Assembly (NCBI RefSeq): GCF_001649575.2
Contig: NC_051443.1
Location: 17,918,639 to 17,982,638 of the forward strand
Length of the DNA stretch: 64,000 bases
Source of the DNA: Kryptolebias marmoratus
Taxonomy: Eukaryota; Chordata; Actinopteri; Cyprinodontiformes; Rivulidae
Direction of reading: 5' to 3'
Shown: in pieces, positions 39,365-56,008 of the stretch
Numbering within the stretch: the first letter of the stretch is position 1
Layout of the letters: each line of letters opens with the position of its first letter
Program-made: the position numbers and the translations under genes
The notes under the pieces: generated by a model
The model's input: the letters and a program-made list of their open reading frames with translations, nothing else
Database searches by the model: none
Told to the model about the DNA's origin: nothing

Positions 39365-39443
<79 letters not shown>

Positions 39444-39470
39444 TTGATAATAATAACAATAATAAATAAA
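38890..39470. repeat. Compound trinucleotide microsatellite (ACT/TAC and AAT)
   Basis: Degenerate ACT/ACC/ATT triplets at 38890-39180, a non-repetitive gap at 39190-39310, then purer ACT units (39313-39400) passing into about 14 AAT units (39400-39440) and related AACAAT units. It separates lox from snx24. Confidence 0.9.
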
Positions 39471-39672
39471 CATTACTAAAATAGATTGTATCTCAATAAC
39501 TAATATAAACAATCATGTATACAAGTGTTTAAAACTTAATAATAAAATGTTAACATGATTTATTATTTGCTTTTAAGCTTTAAGTGTTCAAACACTTTGA
39601 AACATTTCGTCTTTACCAAAATAATTGTAATAAAATTAGGTGTAAATAAAAGCAGCTGTTGTTCCTCCGCGC

Positions 39673-39687
39673 CGCCAGGGGGCGCCG
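39673..39687 (+). promoter_or_regulatory. CTCF-like motif at the snx24 promoter
   Basis: CGCCAGGGGGCGCCG within a GC-rich patch fits the CTCF core consensus. It lies about 180 bases upstream of the snx24 start codon, facing the same way as the motifs at 6329 and 54583. Confidence 0.5.
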
Positions 39688-39775
39688 CTGACCGCCGCTG
39701 GAGTTTATTTGAACTCAGTGATTTTTATCAGCTCTGTCTGTCAAGACGAGCTGTAGTAAACCAGCAGCAGTGTTT

Positions 39776-39822
39776 GTGTGTGAGTGAGTGTGTGTGTGTG
39801 AGTGAGTGTGTGTGAGAGAGAG
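39776..39822 (+). repeat. (GT)n-type microsatellite in snx24 5' region
   Basis: tgtgtgagtgagtgtgtg-type repeat followed by agagagag, probably inside the snx24 5' UTR, ending about 47 bases before the ATG. Confidence 0.8.
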
Positions 39823-39868
39823 ATAAAGAATTAAATATAACCAACAGATCAGCTGTTTTTAAGAGAAA

Positions 39869-42800
39869 ATGCATCCAGTCCGAGTGTCGATCCCGTCTTT
39901 CCGTTCAGAAAGCAGCTCCATGGAGAAAGGATTCACGGTAAGATCCTCACTCACTGTTTACTGTAAACTCCGAGCTGCTTCACACACTTTAATTTAATTA
40001 TACACCTTCATTTTGAAAGCTAATGGCTGTTCACACTCCTTAGATTTGACACAAGTTCGCCTCGTTTTCCCAGTAAACACGCCAGCCTTCACTCACGTCT
40101 GTCGGCTTTATATTTAAATAAGGAGATAAGAGACTAAAAACAGTGTTTTAGATAAACCTTCTTATCTCACATTCAGGCTTTTTAGAGTCGTAATGTTGAG
40201 GAAGAGCTGATCTGTTGGTGAAGATGCAACATTGAATTAAAAACACAAACAAATTAGTGACAGACCAGAGAAAGAAAATAGTTTTTATTCTTCTATGTAT
40301 TTATGAATCCACACAAATTGACCTTATTTAAATCCTATCAGCTTCTTAGTCCTTTTATTTTACATAAACAGTAAAACACTGGGGGCAGTTTAGAGTCATT
40401 TCCCTTCAGATTTGTTGGTTGTTTGTTGGCACAGTAGACAAATCTGTAAGAAAAACAACAAATAAATTGCTTTTCTGAGCCTACTTGGAAGCTCCTACCA
40501 TCTCTGACATCAAGAATCGGTTGGATTACCTTCCTAAAATTGTTTTTGTCTGTATTGGGTTCAGACTGTACCCATCTCTGTTCTCCTTTACATGCTGTCA
40601 CCCTGTCAAAAAAACAAACAAACAGTGACAACTTTTTTTTTTACAGAACAGGCCATCTGAGTGAGGGAAGTTGACATCAGCCAGATGTTTCCTCTCTGCG
40701 ACCTGCTGACGCCAGGGCTCGCTGGCTGAGCGATGAGCAGCTCTCTCACTCCTCCTCTCCTCTCTTTGTTTTCAGGTCTTCAGAATCGACGTGCTGATGA
40801 ACGACAGGCTCCACAGCGTTGAGAAACGCTACAGCGAATTCCACGCCTTGCACAAGATGGTAAGACTCTGATTGGTGCATCTCCTGACTTTCTTGTCATT
40901 TCTTGGCGTTTGAGGTTGAGAAAGACTTCCTTCATTAAGACTTTGCGGTCAAGGTTTGGCTTTTATTTACTGAAGGCATTAAGATTTACCAAAAAAAGGG
41001 GTTTTCCTCTGTTTTCCAGTAATATTTAAGTTATATTAATATTAAAATATCTCACTTGGTCATTGGTTTGGGCAGCTAATTAGTACATGAAGCCACTTAG
41101 TTTTGGTATTTAATTGTCATTTTAACAGTTTCAGTTCCTTGATTTTTCTGCATTCGTCTGCAAACCTTGAGCAGTTTTTTTTTTTTGCTTATGTTTTATT
41201 TTCTAAAACCCACATAGATGAACGTAGGCCCCTGTCCCCACTTCCACTGGGCTCCAATTATAACAAAACCATTTACAAAAAAATCACATCTTGTGGGGGT
41301 GAACCTTGAAGCAAATAAAACCAGATTCTAAATGAAACATTTTAATGTTTAAATCGACTAAAATAGTTTCCGTTTCCCAGATGAGTCATGCTGGGGGAGT
41401 CACAGCAAAGATAAATGCTTTTAAAATTACTGAAAAATGCTCTTATTTTCCACTTTTTAGCTGTGGAGTGACATCAAAATATTTGTTAGTTTGCAGACAC
41501 TGGCTTAACTTACTTCATCAAAACATCAACAAAGAACGCTAAATTTGCTACAAACTCATTGAAAGAAAATAAAAATCCTGCAGGTTTCCTCCAACGTAGC
41601 TGCCTGGAAGAATTCATTTTTTTTTAAAAGGCAATAAAGTAACCACAAATCATCCTGTCATACGAACAAAACAGAGCGAGTATGTCTGACTGTGAGGGTT
41701 TGTTTTTTTAAAAAAGATGAATTAGTTCATCGAGTTCATCTTCCAGATCAATGTGTCGCTTTAATTAAGTCTATGTGGCCTTTAAGAAAAGAAAAAAACA
41801 CACCCACTCCTGGTTTAAACAGGTGTATTGTGGTTGTATTTTAATTTACTGTGTTCGTGTGGTCTGTAGGAACTGCTGAGCAGAACTGAGAAGTTGTTAG
41901 TCATGCACAGGAAATCACAGCAGGGGAATAACCAGCGGCGGTTAACCCGTTTCACCACACAGGTTTATTTGCGGTTGCAGTTTTTTTAACAAATGCTAAA
42001 ACCGAATTACCGTACTTGCGTTTAACCTCTCAGGTTCTAATTTACAGAAACATCCAAACGCGACAGAGGCATTCACCACAACCTTTCATTTAAAACAAAA
42101 GCATCAAAATGGACATCCCCCTACCTTGACTTGAGCTCTTCCTGTTCGATCTGCTCTGCTGCTCAGTCAGAGCAGTCGTCCTCGAATGAGAGAGTTGGAG
42201 GTTCGATTCCTGGGCGAGACCCTGAACCCCTCATCTATGCATGAAGGGAGTTTAAAGCACTGATTTGACTCTATAGGATGATTCATTCAGATTATTTGTG
42301 GTGGAGTGCAGTATGAACGTGAGTGGATGGATAAATGAGGCCACAGATTGTGTTGTAAAGCCCTTTGAGTGGCCTGGTTGGCCAGAAAGGTGCTATATAA
42401 ATACAGTATATTTATTATTTATTGTTCTCTGAGACAAGCTGCAAGGTCTAAAAACCTAAAACCAAACCATCAGGTGGTCCGTTCACATATCTATGTAGAC
42501 ATGAAGTTTTGGTCTGCTAATTATTTTATTGTGTTTCTACACTTTAATTCACAATATTGTTGTTTTGCAAAGCTTATAGACAAATTAAAGGTCTTTTCAT
42601 GTCAGAATGTTAACCTAAGATCATCTGAAGCTAAGAGACGATGGGAGTTTTCACCATTCTGGTCCTTTGGCGTACGTCACGCTCAGAGTATGTGTCGGGC
42701 GTGAAGCTCAGCTACTACAGCATCAACTTTCAGCTCAATGTCTGTAAAATTGACTGAGTTAGAGGCGTTTTCGTATTTGCTAAGGTTGTGGTGGCCATGT

Positions 42801-44288
42801 TACATTGGTTCAACTCTTTTCTTTTTTTTTTGTTGTTGTTGTTGCATCTCATAAATTCGTAGGATTTAGGTCAGAGCGGTGAGAAGGTCCAAATCAGGAC
42901 TACAACTTTTATTTGGCACATTTTCTGTGTCACCAGATAACTTTGGATCATTATCCTCCTGGTTTTAACAATTTTTAGCTGTTTTTTTTATTTAAAAGCA
43001 AGAGATTGCCCCGTTTTTTATCTCACATCTCCCTCCCGTGATGTCCCTCTTCCGGTGTCAGAACTATTTTTTAGAGCTTTTAAAAGTTAGAATCTATCTT
43101 AATGTTCAACATAAAAGAAAAGAAATGTACAATCGTCAGAGCTTTAACTTTCGTGCAGTTTAGCTGAAATTCCTCAGCTTGATGTTATTCCTTGCAGTCC
43201 CATTTGCTTCAGTCCTCCAGTCTTTGTCGAACATTTAAACGACAGCCCAGACCGTTCATTTCAGAGGTAAATGTGTATTTATAACGGTGCTGTTTTAGGA
43301 TTTTAGCCTCAGATTCTTGTGTAGGTTTGTTTGCAGTGTGTGTCCACACAGCTTCTGCACAAATCTAACAGATTTAAATCCTTCCAGCTGAAGAAAAGCA
43401 TAAAGCCGCCGGAAATTCCTTCAAAGCACGTCAGAAACTGGGTTCCCAAAGTCCTGGAGCAGAGGAGGCAAGGCCTGGAGCTCTACCTGCAGGTGCCCTC
43501 ACACACTTTCACACCCAAGAACCCGAATTATGTTGTTTCCGTCTCACACACACGGTTCCACGCGTTCGAGCTGGTCTCTCCCTTGAAATTTTTTTTTTTT
43601 TGCTTTTTGTCTCTGTCAGACTATAATTATGGAAAACGAGGTCCTTCCAAAAATATTCCTGGATTTCCTCAACATCCGCCATTTTCCTTCGGTGCCAAAA
43701 ACGGAGAGCTGTGGGTGAGTTAAAGCTGCTTTCTTTTTTTTTCTGTGGCTTTTGTTTGTGGAAGAGTTTTGTTCCCAGTCTGGAGGAGAACTGTGCGCCC
43801 TAAAGTTTTATTTTATTTCTACTCTTTAAGGTCTTTTGATACACAATCAGAGGAACTGAGGTGAGTCGTTTTGGGTCACATGTTGTTTGATCTACTCTTG
43901 AACGTCACCCATCAGGTGACATTAATCTGACTTCTTCTTTATTCTCATTTTGTTTCAGTAAACTTTCTCACCAGCCAGTCATGCTGTATCTGAGAGATCC
44001 CTACCTTCTCCCCTCTGCACACGGTGCGTTCAAATCCTGCTGCAAATTGTCTCCATTCCATTCAACACTTAAAATCAGAATTTATTTAATTAAAAACCTA
44101 ATAATTCCTTAAAGAAAATGCACATCACATTTGTTTTGCTGACAGCACAGAGGACCATATATTCACAAACGAGCTTAAAATGATCAGCGAATCTGTAACC
44201 TCTCTTTTCTTTTTCAGATACGTTTTCCAACGTCGTGATCGAAGGGGTCGTCCACGGCGTTTTCTACCCGCATCTTCAGCGCAGGTAG
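39869..44288 (+). CDS. snx24: Sorting nexin 24 (PX domain protein)
   Basis: Exons: 39869-39937, 40776-40859, 43388-43492, 43620-43714, 43831-43860, 43959-44023, 44218-44288, giving 172 residues (human 169). Almost the whole protein is a PX domain that binds phosphoinositides on endosomal membranes. It begins HPVRVSIPSFR. The PX core motif RYSEFHALH is at residues about 42-50, and the proline-containing membrane loop is KPPEIPSKH. The helical region EQRRQGLELYLQ and the tail VVIEGVVHGVFYPHLQRR match SNX24 rather than SNX22 (from family knowledge). The adjacent upstream gene is lox, as in mammals. Confidence 0.95.
42140..42415 (+). mobile_element. tRNA-derived SINE
   Basis: Promoter-like head 'gctgctcagtcagagcagtc' followed by the B-box-like GGTTCGATTCC (about 42211), a central body, then the tail 'gtaaagccctttgagtggc' and 'aaggtgctatataaatacag', a 3' tail shared by several teleost SINE and LINE families. 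Confidence 0.7.
42690..42970 (-). repeat. Dispersed repeat family R2, copy 5
   Basis: 'ttcagctcaatgtctgtaaa', 'attgactgagtt', 'tgtggtggccatgtt' and 'accagataactttggatcat' correspond to R2 words in inverted orientation. Confidence 0.5.
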
Positions 44289-44299
44289 AGCTGCCGAGA

Positions 44300-46380
44300 C
44301 GGGCACGGAGGGCGCTCCTCACCTTTTCAGGTGGGCACCAAGAAGAACGGGATATTCAAAGATACGCTGAGCCTCGTTTTTAAACGCAAATAACAAACAA
44401 AAAGAAACTTATTATTTTTATTTTTAAACTAAAAGAAGATTCCAGGTCTCTGCGGAAAATGAACTCATCTCGAAGCATCTTGAACACTAAACTCATAAAC
44501 TAGCTTTCATAAAATGACTTTAAAACTCACCTCTAAGGAATCAAAGCGCAGCAGACTAACTTTTAGATGTTTTGAGGCTTGAAAAAGGAGCATTTTCTGT
44601 ATTTTATGAGGAAGTTGTGATAGAAATAAGCACGTAGAAGCAACTGGAAATGGAAATGACTTGTTGTGGAGAGAGTAGTGAGGGTGTTGTAGGAGATTCT
44701 TCGGTTCAGACATTCTGGTGGAGCTGACAGCAAAGTGCCACGTGTTTCAAAATAGATTGTGGTGCCATTTGGACTTCTGTCACAGAACTTGAGATCCCAG
44801 CGCTGCAGATTCGACAGAAGCTGCTCAGTTCTGTGTGGTGAGCTTAAAGCTACTCATTGCAAACTATGAAATAAAACATAAAAAGGGGTTAGCGTGTATT
44901 CTATCAATTTGCGCCAGTAGTTTTCCCAGAAATACAGAGGAGCAATTCTGAAACACGGGTACGCGCTCAATGTAAACAAAACACTCTGCTGAATCCACTG
45001 AAAACCCGACACGTGATCGACCTACATTAGGCCGACTGTGGTTAGTTGTATTTTCCAGAAAAAATGAATGAAATACACCCTGTTTAAGTCTGTTTCGATT
45101 TAGATTGCTTTAAAAACTCATTTGCACACGTTATGTGAGCGTAAATACGTACAGATACTCCGAAATCAAAACGGCTTTTTCACAGACGTCGTTATCTTCA
45201 GTCACTTCGGCTGTTTTCATAGATAAACACACATCCACGTAACAGTTGGCACAAAATTTGGTTACAAATCTTAAATATAAAAGGAGACATTAACCACCGA
45301 TATGTGGACAAAATGTTACCTTTTTCTGGGACCGGTCTTCATGACTTTGCAGTGAGTACCTTTTAAGATTTGAAACAAAACGAATAAAATTAAAATATGT
45401 GGTGGGACCCAAGTGGAGAGGGGCAGCTTCAAATAAAACTGGACTTAATCATAAAATATTCCGACAGAATCTAAGGGAGGATCCACACAAACTGTGGGTT
45501 TATTGATGATTTGTAAAACACGACATGCCTGCTGTCACATTTTTTACACTACCTGAAAACCGTCTGCTTCAATGGCTTCATCTCCAAGATATCATCTACT
45601 TCATTTTCGTTACACTAACCAGAGCAAAGCTTATTTTATTATGTTTAGAAAAGGAATATGAGGGAAACTTGAGCACCATCGTTTCCAGTCGATGATATGC
45701 ACACGTTTAGCTAAAAACACTGTTTTTAAATTGTCAAAGTTTTGGGCTGTTCGTATTGATTTGCTTCTGTACAAAGCAAGCAGGTGCGGGCACAAGTGTT
45801 CTAGTTTTAACACAAAACTTGTGTATTTAACACTACTTGTTACATTTAAAGTTAAATGAACACACAGTAGGCCAGTTGTGACGTTTTTAGAGCTTAGTGG
45901 CGCATTAAAGAGATGAAAATGGTGCTTTAGCTTATAGAGAGTTTGTAAAAACAAGAGTCAGCGATGAAAAAAACAAAACTTACAGCCAGTAAAACATTGT
46001 GCAATGTGAACTAAAACAACCAGTGTGCTCTGTAAAGCAACTAAACCTGTGAAACTACAAAATGCCTGAAGTTCTGAAGCCTTTAAAGACAGACGTAGAT
46101 TTTGTGAAACATCGTGTTGCATGTGGTTTTATTTGGACAGTGGTCAATGATCAAACAGCTGTGTGAGCCGCCTTTTACGTGACTGGATTAAACAACACTG
46201 ATACCTACATGTTACTAAGAGAAAAAATGTCTGTGTATTTATTTTATGTGTTATTGTGAGTAGATAAGGTGTGTTGTCTGTGCCATAAAACCAAACTACA
46301 GTGAAGACTGAAGGATTTACTGTAGCACTTTAAAATAAACACTTTGTAAAGTACTGACACCAATAAAAATCATGATTTCC
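44300..46380 (+). other. snx24 3' UTR / downstream region
   Basis: About 2 kb after the stop codon with no coding signal. AATAAA occurs at 44869, 46334 and 46362. A long 3' UTR ending near 46380 is possible but not shown. Nothing repetitive was recognised. Confidence 0.45.
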
Positions 46381-46509
46381 ACAGACTTTACCTCTCAGAC
46401 TTGATTTGTTTTATTAAATTATTATTAAAAAAAGGACAAATTGCTTCACATTAGCCTTTGTATTTGTTTCTACCCTGTAACAAAACTGTAAACTTCTTAA
46501 AAATAAGCT

Positions 46510-47400
46510 CAAGTGGAAAGGTTATGAACAACTAACATGTTACCTGTGGTAGATAGCTCTTTAAACAGCATCAATTCAGAGAAATAGTTTAATTCTGACA
46601 GATCAATGTGTAGGGAAACACTGGACACCTGGAAGTTGAGGCCGGAGCGGGTACGGCGCCCCCACAGGGCGGTCCCAGTACAAGTTTTAGGTTCGCCATT
46701 GATTGCGAGCGGGGAGTAGGCGGGGCTTAAAGCGTCACATCCCGAGTGCGCAGATTCTGGTCGCAGAAATGCCACGTGGCAGCTCCCATAAATCCAGGTC
46801 CTGCTGCCTACAAGTCCCTTTGAAAGTGGGGACCTCTGGTCTAGGATTTCCTTACGTTTTCCTGATTCTGACCAGATCGACGAGCTAACGGCTAGTCTGA
46901 GTGGAGCCAAGACCCAAGTGGGTCACCGCCGTCTTAAATCAACTCCAGCCTCAAAGATTTCATAACAGTTCCATGCATTCTGTGATAGAAAGCTTTACAT
47001 CACTGTCACTTTCTTATTCCATGGTTATCTACAGAAAATCTTTTGTGTGCAAAGAGCAGCAGCAGCTAACTGTAGCACTTCCAGACTGCCATTTCTGCCA
47101 GAATAACCCAAAAATGAACAATAATGTAAAGGTTATAAAATAGCATTTATATGAACAACTTATTATGGGAGCTATCATAAAACGGCGGCGATCCACTTTG
47201 ATTTGTCCCTGCTGTAACTAGCCGTTAGCTCATCACAGCTATATGCTGGTGTAGATTCTCAGTCATCCAGGCCACAGCTAGTCAATATTTCTCCAAACTG
47301 AAGCAGTTCAAATAGCTATCTACAACAGGTAAGATACTGACTGTTCATAACCTTTCCACAAAACACCACTTCTGAAGATCTGAACTTTCCCTTCAAGACA
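46510..47400. repeat. Dispersed repeat family R1, copy 7 (both inverted halves)
   Basis: Left: 'acatgttacctgtggtagat', 'agctctttaaacagcatcaa'. Right: 'cggcggcgatccactttgat', 'gccgttagctcatcac', 'ctacaacaggtaagatactg' and 'gatctgaactttcccttca'. The halves are inverted about a 250-300 base centre that includes 'agcagctaactgtagcactt'. It lies between the convergent snx24 and ggcx genes. Confidence 0.6.
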
Positions 47401-47679
47401 TAAAACCCTTCCAATCACACGCTCTCACTCATTCTAAACACATCATTTGTAGCTCAACATGCTGGATAGAAACTCTGCCTTCAGATTACATAATGCCTCC
47501 ACTCATAATTGAACACGATCATATACATACAGGATTCTAAAATAAGAAAATTTAAGAACGGTTTGATCCTTTGGCAGCAAGATTCCCATTCAGTAACAGT
47601 CCAGTAGTACCACAAACTTTACCTGGAATGTGTGACTCACCTCCCAGAGTTCATCTACTGTTTGGTTTTTTTGCCCCAC

Positions 47680-47699
47680 TTTTTTTTTTTTTTTTTTTT
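47680..47699 (-). repeat. A20 tract directly after the ggcx stop codon
   Basis: On the ggcx strand the TAG stop (47702-47700) is followed at once by 20 adenines. The intron-containing gene rules out a processed copy, so this is a genomic A-run in the 3' UTR. Confidence 0.9.
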
Positions 47700-53257
<5,558 letters not shown>

Positions 53258-54461
53258 GATGTTACAAAAAGCTGGATTTAAATCAGAACCAGGAGGATCT
53301 TTTCACTGCTCTCCCTGCCCCAGGTGGAGGTCTCCTGTGTGGGCAGCGACGGCCAAAGTTTACGTGTCACAGCTCCACACACGAGCTGGGACGAGCAGAA
53401 AGGAGGAGGAGGTGGAAAGGAAAACAGTTTGGGAGATTGGAATGTTGTGAAAGAGCTGCTGGCTTCTGATTGGCTGTTACCGCATGTGGCCCCGCCCTAT
53501 TTAATACGTCATTTCCTTAAAGGGTCCCCAGCAAAATGAACTGAAATAAATTCATAAAACAACCAGAATTTAAGTGTTAAAACCTTTAAGGATTACACAT
53601 GGACTTTTTATGTGTGGAGGGAACTATACATATTTATACAAATAGATAATAAAATATTTAAAATATAAAATAAAATAAGAGATATAGTTTCCTTTCTTGG
53701 ATTTTCGGAGGCACTAACTCTACATTTTCTAAATTCTTTTCCTCTTTCAACATTTCAAGCTTTTTTGTCCAATAATTTTGACTGTAACACAGCAAACTGG
53801 TGGTCAGATACATAAAAATATACTACCTCTTGTAAGCATTTGTATAGATAAGGCCAAACCCAAGAGAGCTGAAACGCTTTTAACTCCACTTGTGAAAAGA
53901 GACAGCTAGTTAAAAAGCAGGCTTGTTTAGCTATTTTTAAAACTATAGATGAGAAACTACTCAGGTAATAAAACAAATGTTTATTTTTGAAGTCCAAACT
54001 CCCTTTAATTGTATTTGAAAGCCTTATAAACTAAACAAGTTTTTTTTACAACATTTTTACCAGTGTATCATATTTGTGTCTGGGCAAAAAGAAAGTTCTA
54101 GAAAGTTTTGAAGGAGTCGATATGGATGAAGCAATACAAATCATTTAAAATAGTTTATGTCTGAATATAGATAAAAACAAAAAATACTAACATAAAAAGG
54201 TAAGTAAACAAAACAAGTGAACAGACCAAACATAGGAAACTGTTTGCACATTGTTGCTCATCCTACCTGTATTTAGCTTGTATTTAACTTAGTAAATAAT
54301 TTATAATCCTATAAAATTAAAAGAAGTTCTATAAAGATTACCAGAACATGTATAACATAAATATTTATGAAGCCATGACACTATTTAATGTTAAGTCTGC
54401 TTATTTTTTGTTTCCATTCAGTTTGCTTTATTCAACATAAACTATACTTTTATCTCTTCTT

Positions 54462-54492
<31 letters not shown>

Positions 54493-54580
54493 GTTAGTTA
54501 GTTAGTTAGTAAGTTAGTTAGTTGTGTTGCTTTCGAATTCAAACAAGAAGGGTTAAAAAGTCTCTTGGTATTTCCATTAT
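53258..54580. other. Intergenic spacer between ggcx and gmcl1
   Basis: Head-to-head spacer. 53260-53530 is GC-richer and probably carries the ggcx promoter and 5' UTR. 53550-54440 is AT-rich with no recognised feature. A (TTTA)n/(GTTA)n microsatellite occupies 54460-54525. Confidence 0.5.
54460..54525 (+). repeat. (TTTA)n-(GTTA)n microsatellite
   Basis: About eight TTTA units passing into about eight GTTA-type units with one AGTA interruption. Confidence 0.85.
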
Positions 54581-54582
54581 TC

Positions 54583-54599
54583 GACACCAGGGGGCGACA
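54583..54599 (+). promoter_or_regulatory. CTCF-like motif upstream of gmcl1
   Basis: GACACCAGGGGGCGACA fits the CTCF core. It marks the left edge of the GC-rich gmcl1 promoter region and the boundary towards ggcx. Confidence 0.5.
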
Positions 54600-54995
54600 T
54601 CGCGCGCGGCTGTCGCGTGTGACCAGAAAACGTTGCTGCAAACCGCCGAGCGAAGAAGAACAACAACGGTGCCTGCTGCTATATATGTTTTAACGCATCC
54701 CCTTCTCTCCTCTCTCTGAATGCACTTTCATCGTTATTTGGAGAAATGTGACCGGGACCAAATGCAATTCCGCGGTCTGAAGGCCTGTACAGAGCAGCAG
54801 CCGGACGGAGGAGACGCTGTTACGCTTCTCGCTCGTGTTTTTGTTGATGAATTTGTTAGCACGGCGGCTAGCTTTCGGGTTAGCTGCTCTCCTTTTTAAA
54901 CGGACTCGTCAACGTTTGACAGAGAAACTCGGCAGTGTTTTTCATCCAATTTAACCTCACGTCTTACCCTCAGCTTTGGTTGCGAAAATCCTCAG
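54600..54995 (+). promoter_or_regulatory. gmcl1 GC-rich promoter and untranslated first exon
   Basis: Local enrichment of CpG (cgcgcgcggctgtcgcgtg near 54601) compared with AT-rich surroundings, with no TATA box, then an inferred 5' UTR exon ending at CTCAG|GTAAGC (exon end 54995). The first coding exon begins after the acceptor at 56006. The transcription start is not fixed. Confidence 0.5.
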
Positions 54996-56008
54996 GTAAG
55001 CCATTGCTTTTGGTGAATATATGAGTCATATGTGATGAATTACACTGTACTCGGAGCTTAGCATCATCCGTTAATAAACATAGTAATCTGTTTTACAATA
55101 AACTGAACATAAGATCAACTTTCCGGTGCTAACACAGGTTTGGTGTATTACTGTTTGTTTTTTCTAATCAATTAGTTTGTCAAAAAATGCCATATTCCTC
55201 TTAGATTTTTTGAATGTAGTTGAACTTGTGTGTTTATAATTATATTAAATATTGATGCTAAGTGCCTAAGTTTGACATTACTAGAAGTCTAACATTAAAG
55301 TCTTAAATCATAAATTGGAAAGATTTGTTTTTGTTTCAGGCTTCACACATGTGCAGCTTTCCTGGTTTTTTTTGTTCCTTTTTTTTAACGTTAAATAAAA
55401 AGCAAGCCATAATTTGTCGTTTCTCTTTTGGAACTGTAAGGAGTATTTTTCTTTTACAGTTTTATACATTAAACATCTAATCAATGAACATAAATCCACT
55501 GACTATTAAGGACATAAAGAAAGTTCTGTTTAAACACCTGACAAAAAGTAAGAGAACAACTATAACACCTGCTGCTTTGACCTCTTTTTGAAGAACTTTA
55601 ACCACAAATTAGTGCGCAGTTGTTCCGAGCGATCACCTTTATTTTCTAATGATGTGTGTATTTCCGAATAGAAGTTTGACAATATTTCCATCCTTACGGT
55701 GCAGATAGGACGCCGAATTCTGGAGTATAGGAACGATACAAAGCAGATGTTATGACCTTCAATGTTACCAAAAGAACAAATTAGGGGATGTGTTTTGTAA
55801 GAATGTTGTTCTGTCCCTCCAGATAAATGTCTGCTAAGTCACTCTGGAGCTAATCTGACACCTGACCTACTAACTAAGACACATTGTCTCTTACTTTATC
55901 TCAGCACTACAAGAACGACGAAAGTCTCAAACAGAACAAGCTTTGAATAAATCACTGAGTCGTTAGTCAGTTTTGATAACTGTGTTGTTGGTTTTTTTCC
56001 CTACAGAG

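Larger units (their letters stand above)
40860..43387 (+). other. snx24 intron 2
   Basis: 2.53 kb intron containing the SINE at 42140-42415 and an inverted R2 copy at 42690-42970. No coding exon was recognised inside. Confidence 0.7.

Noticed and set aside
38968..39512. Open frames of poly-Val, poly-Leu, poly-Ile and poly-Ser
   Set aside because: Translation of the ACT/AAT microsatellite.
42150..42240. Possible tRNA gene (B-box-like GGTTCGATTCC)
   Set aside because: The rest does not fold as a cloverleaf and is joined to a SINE body and tail, so it is a tRNA-derived SINE head.
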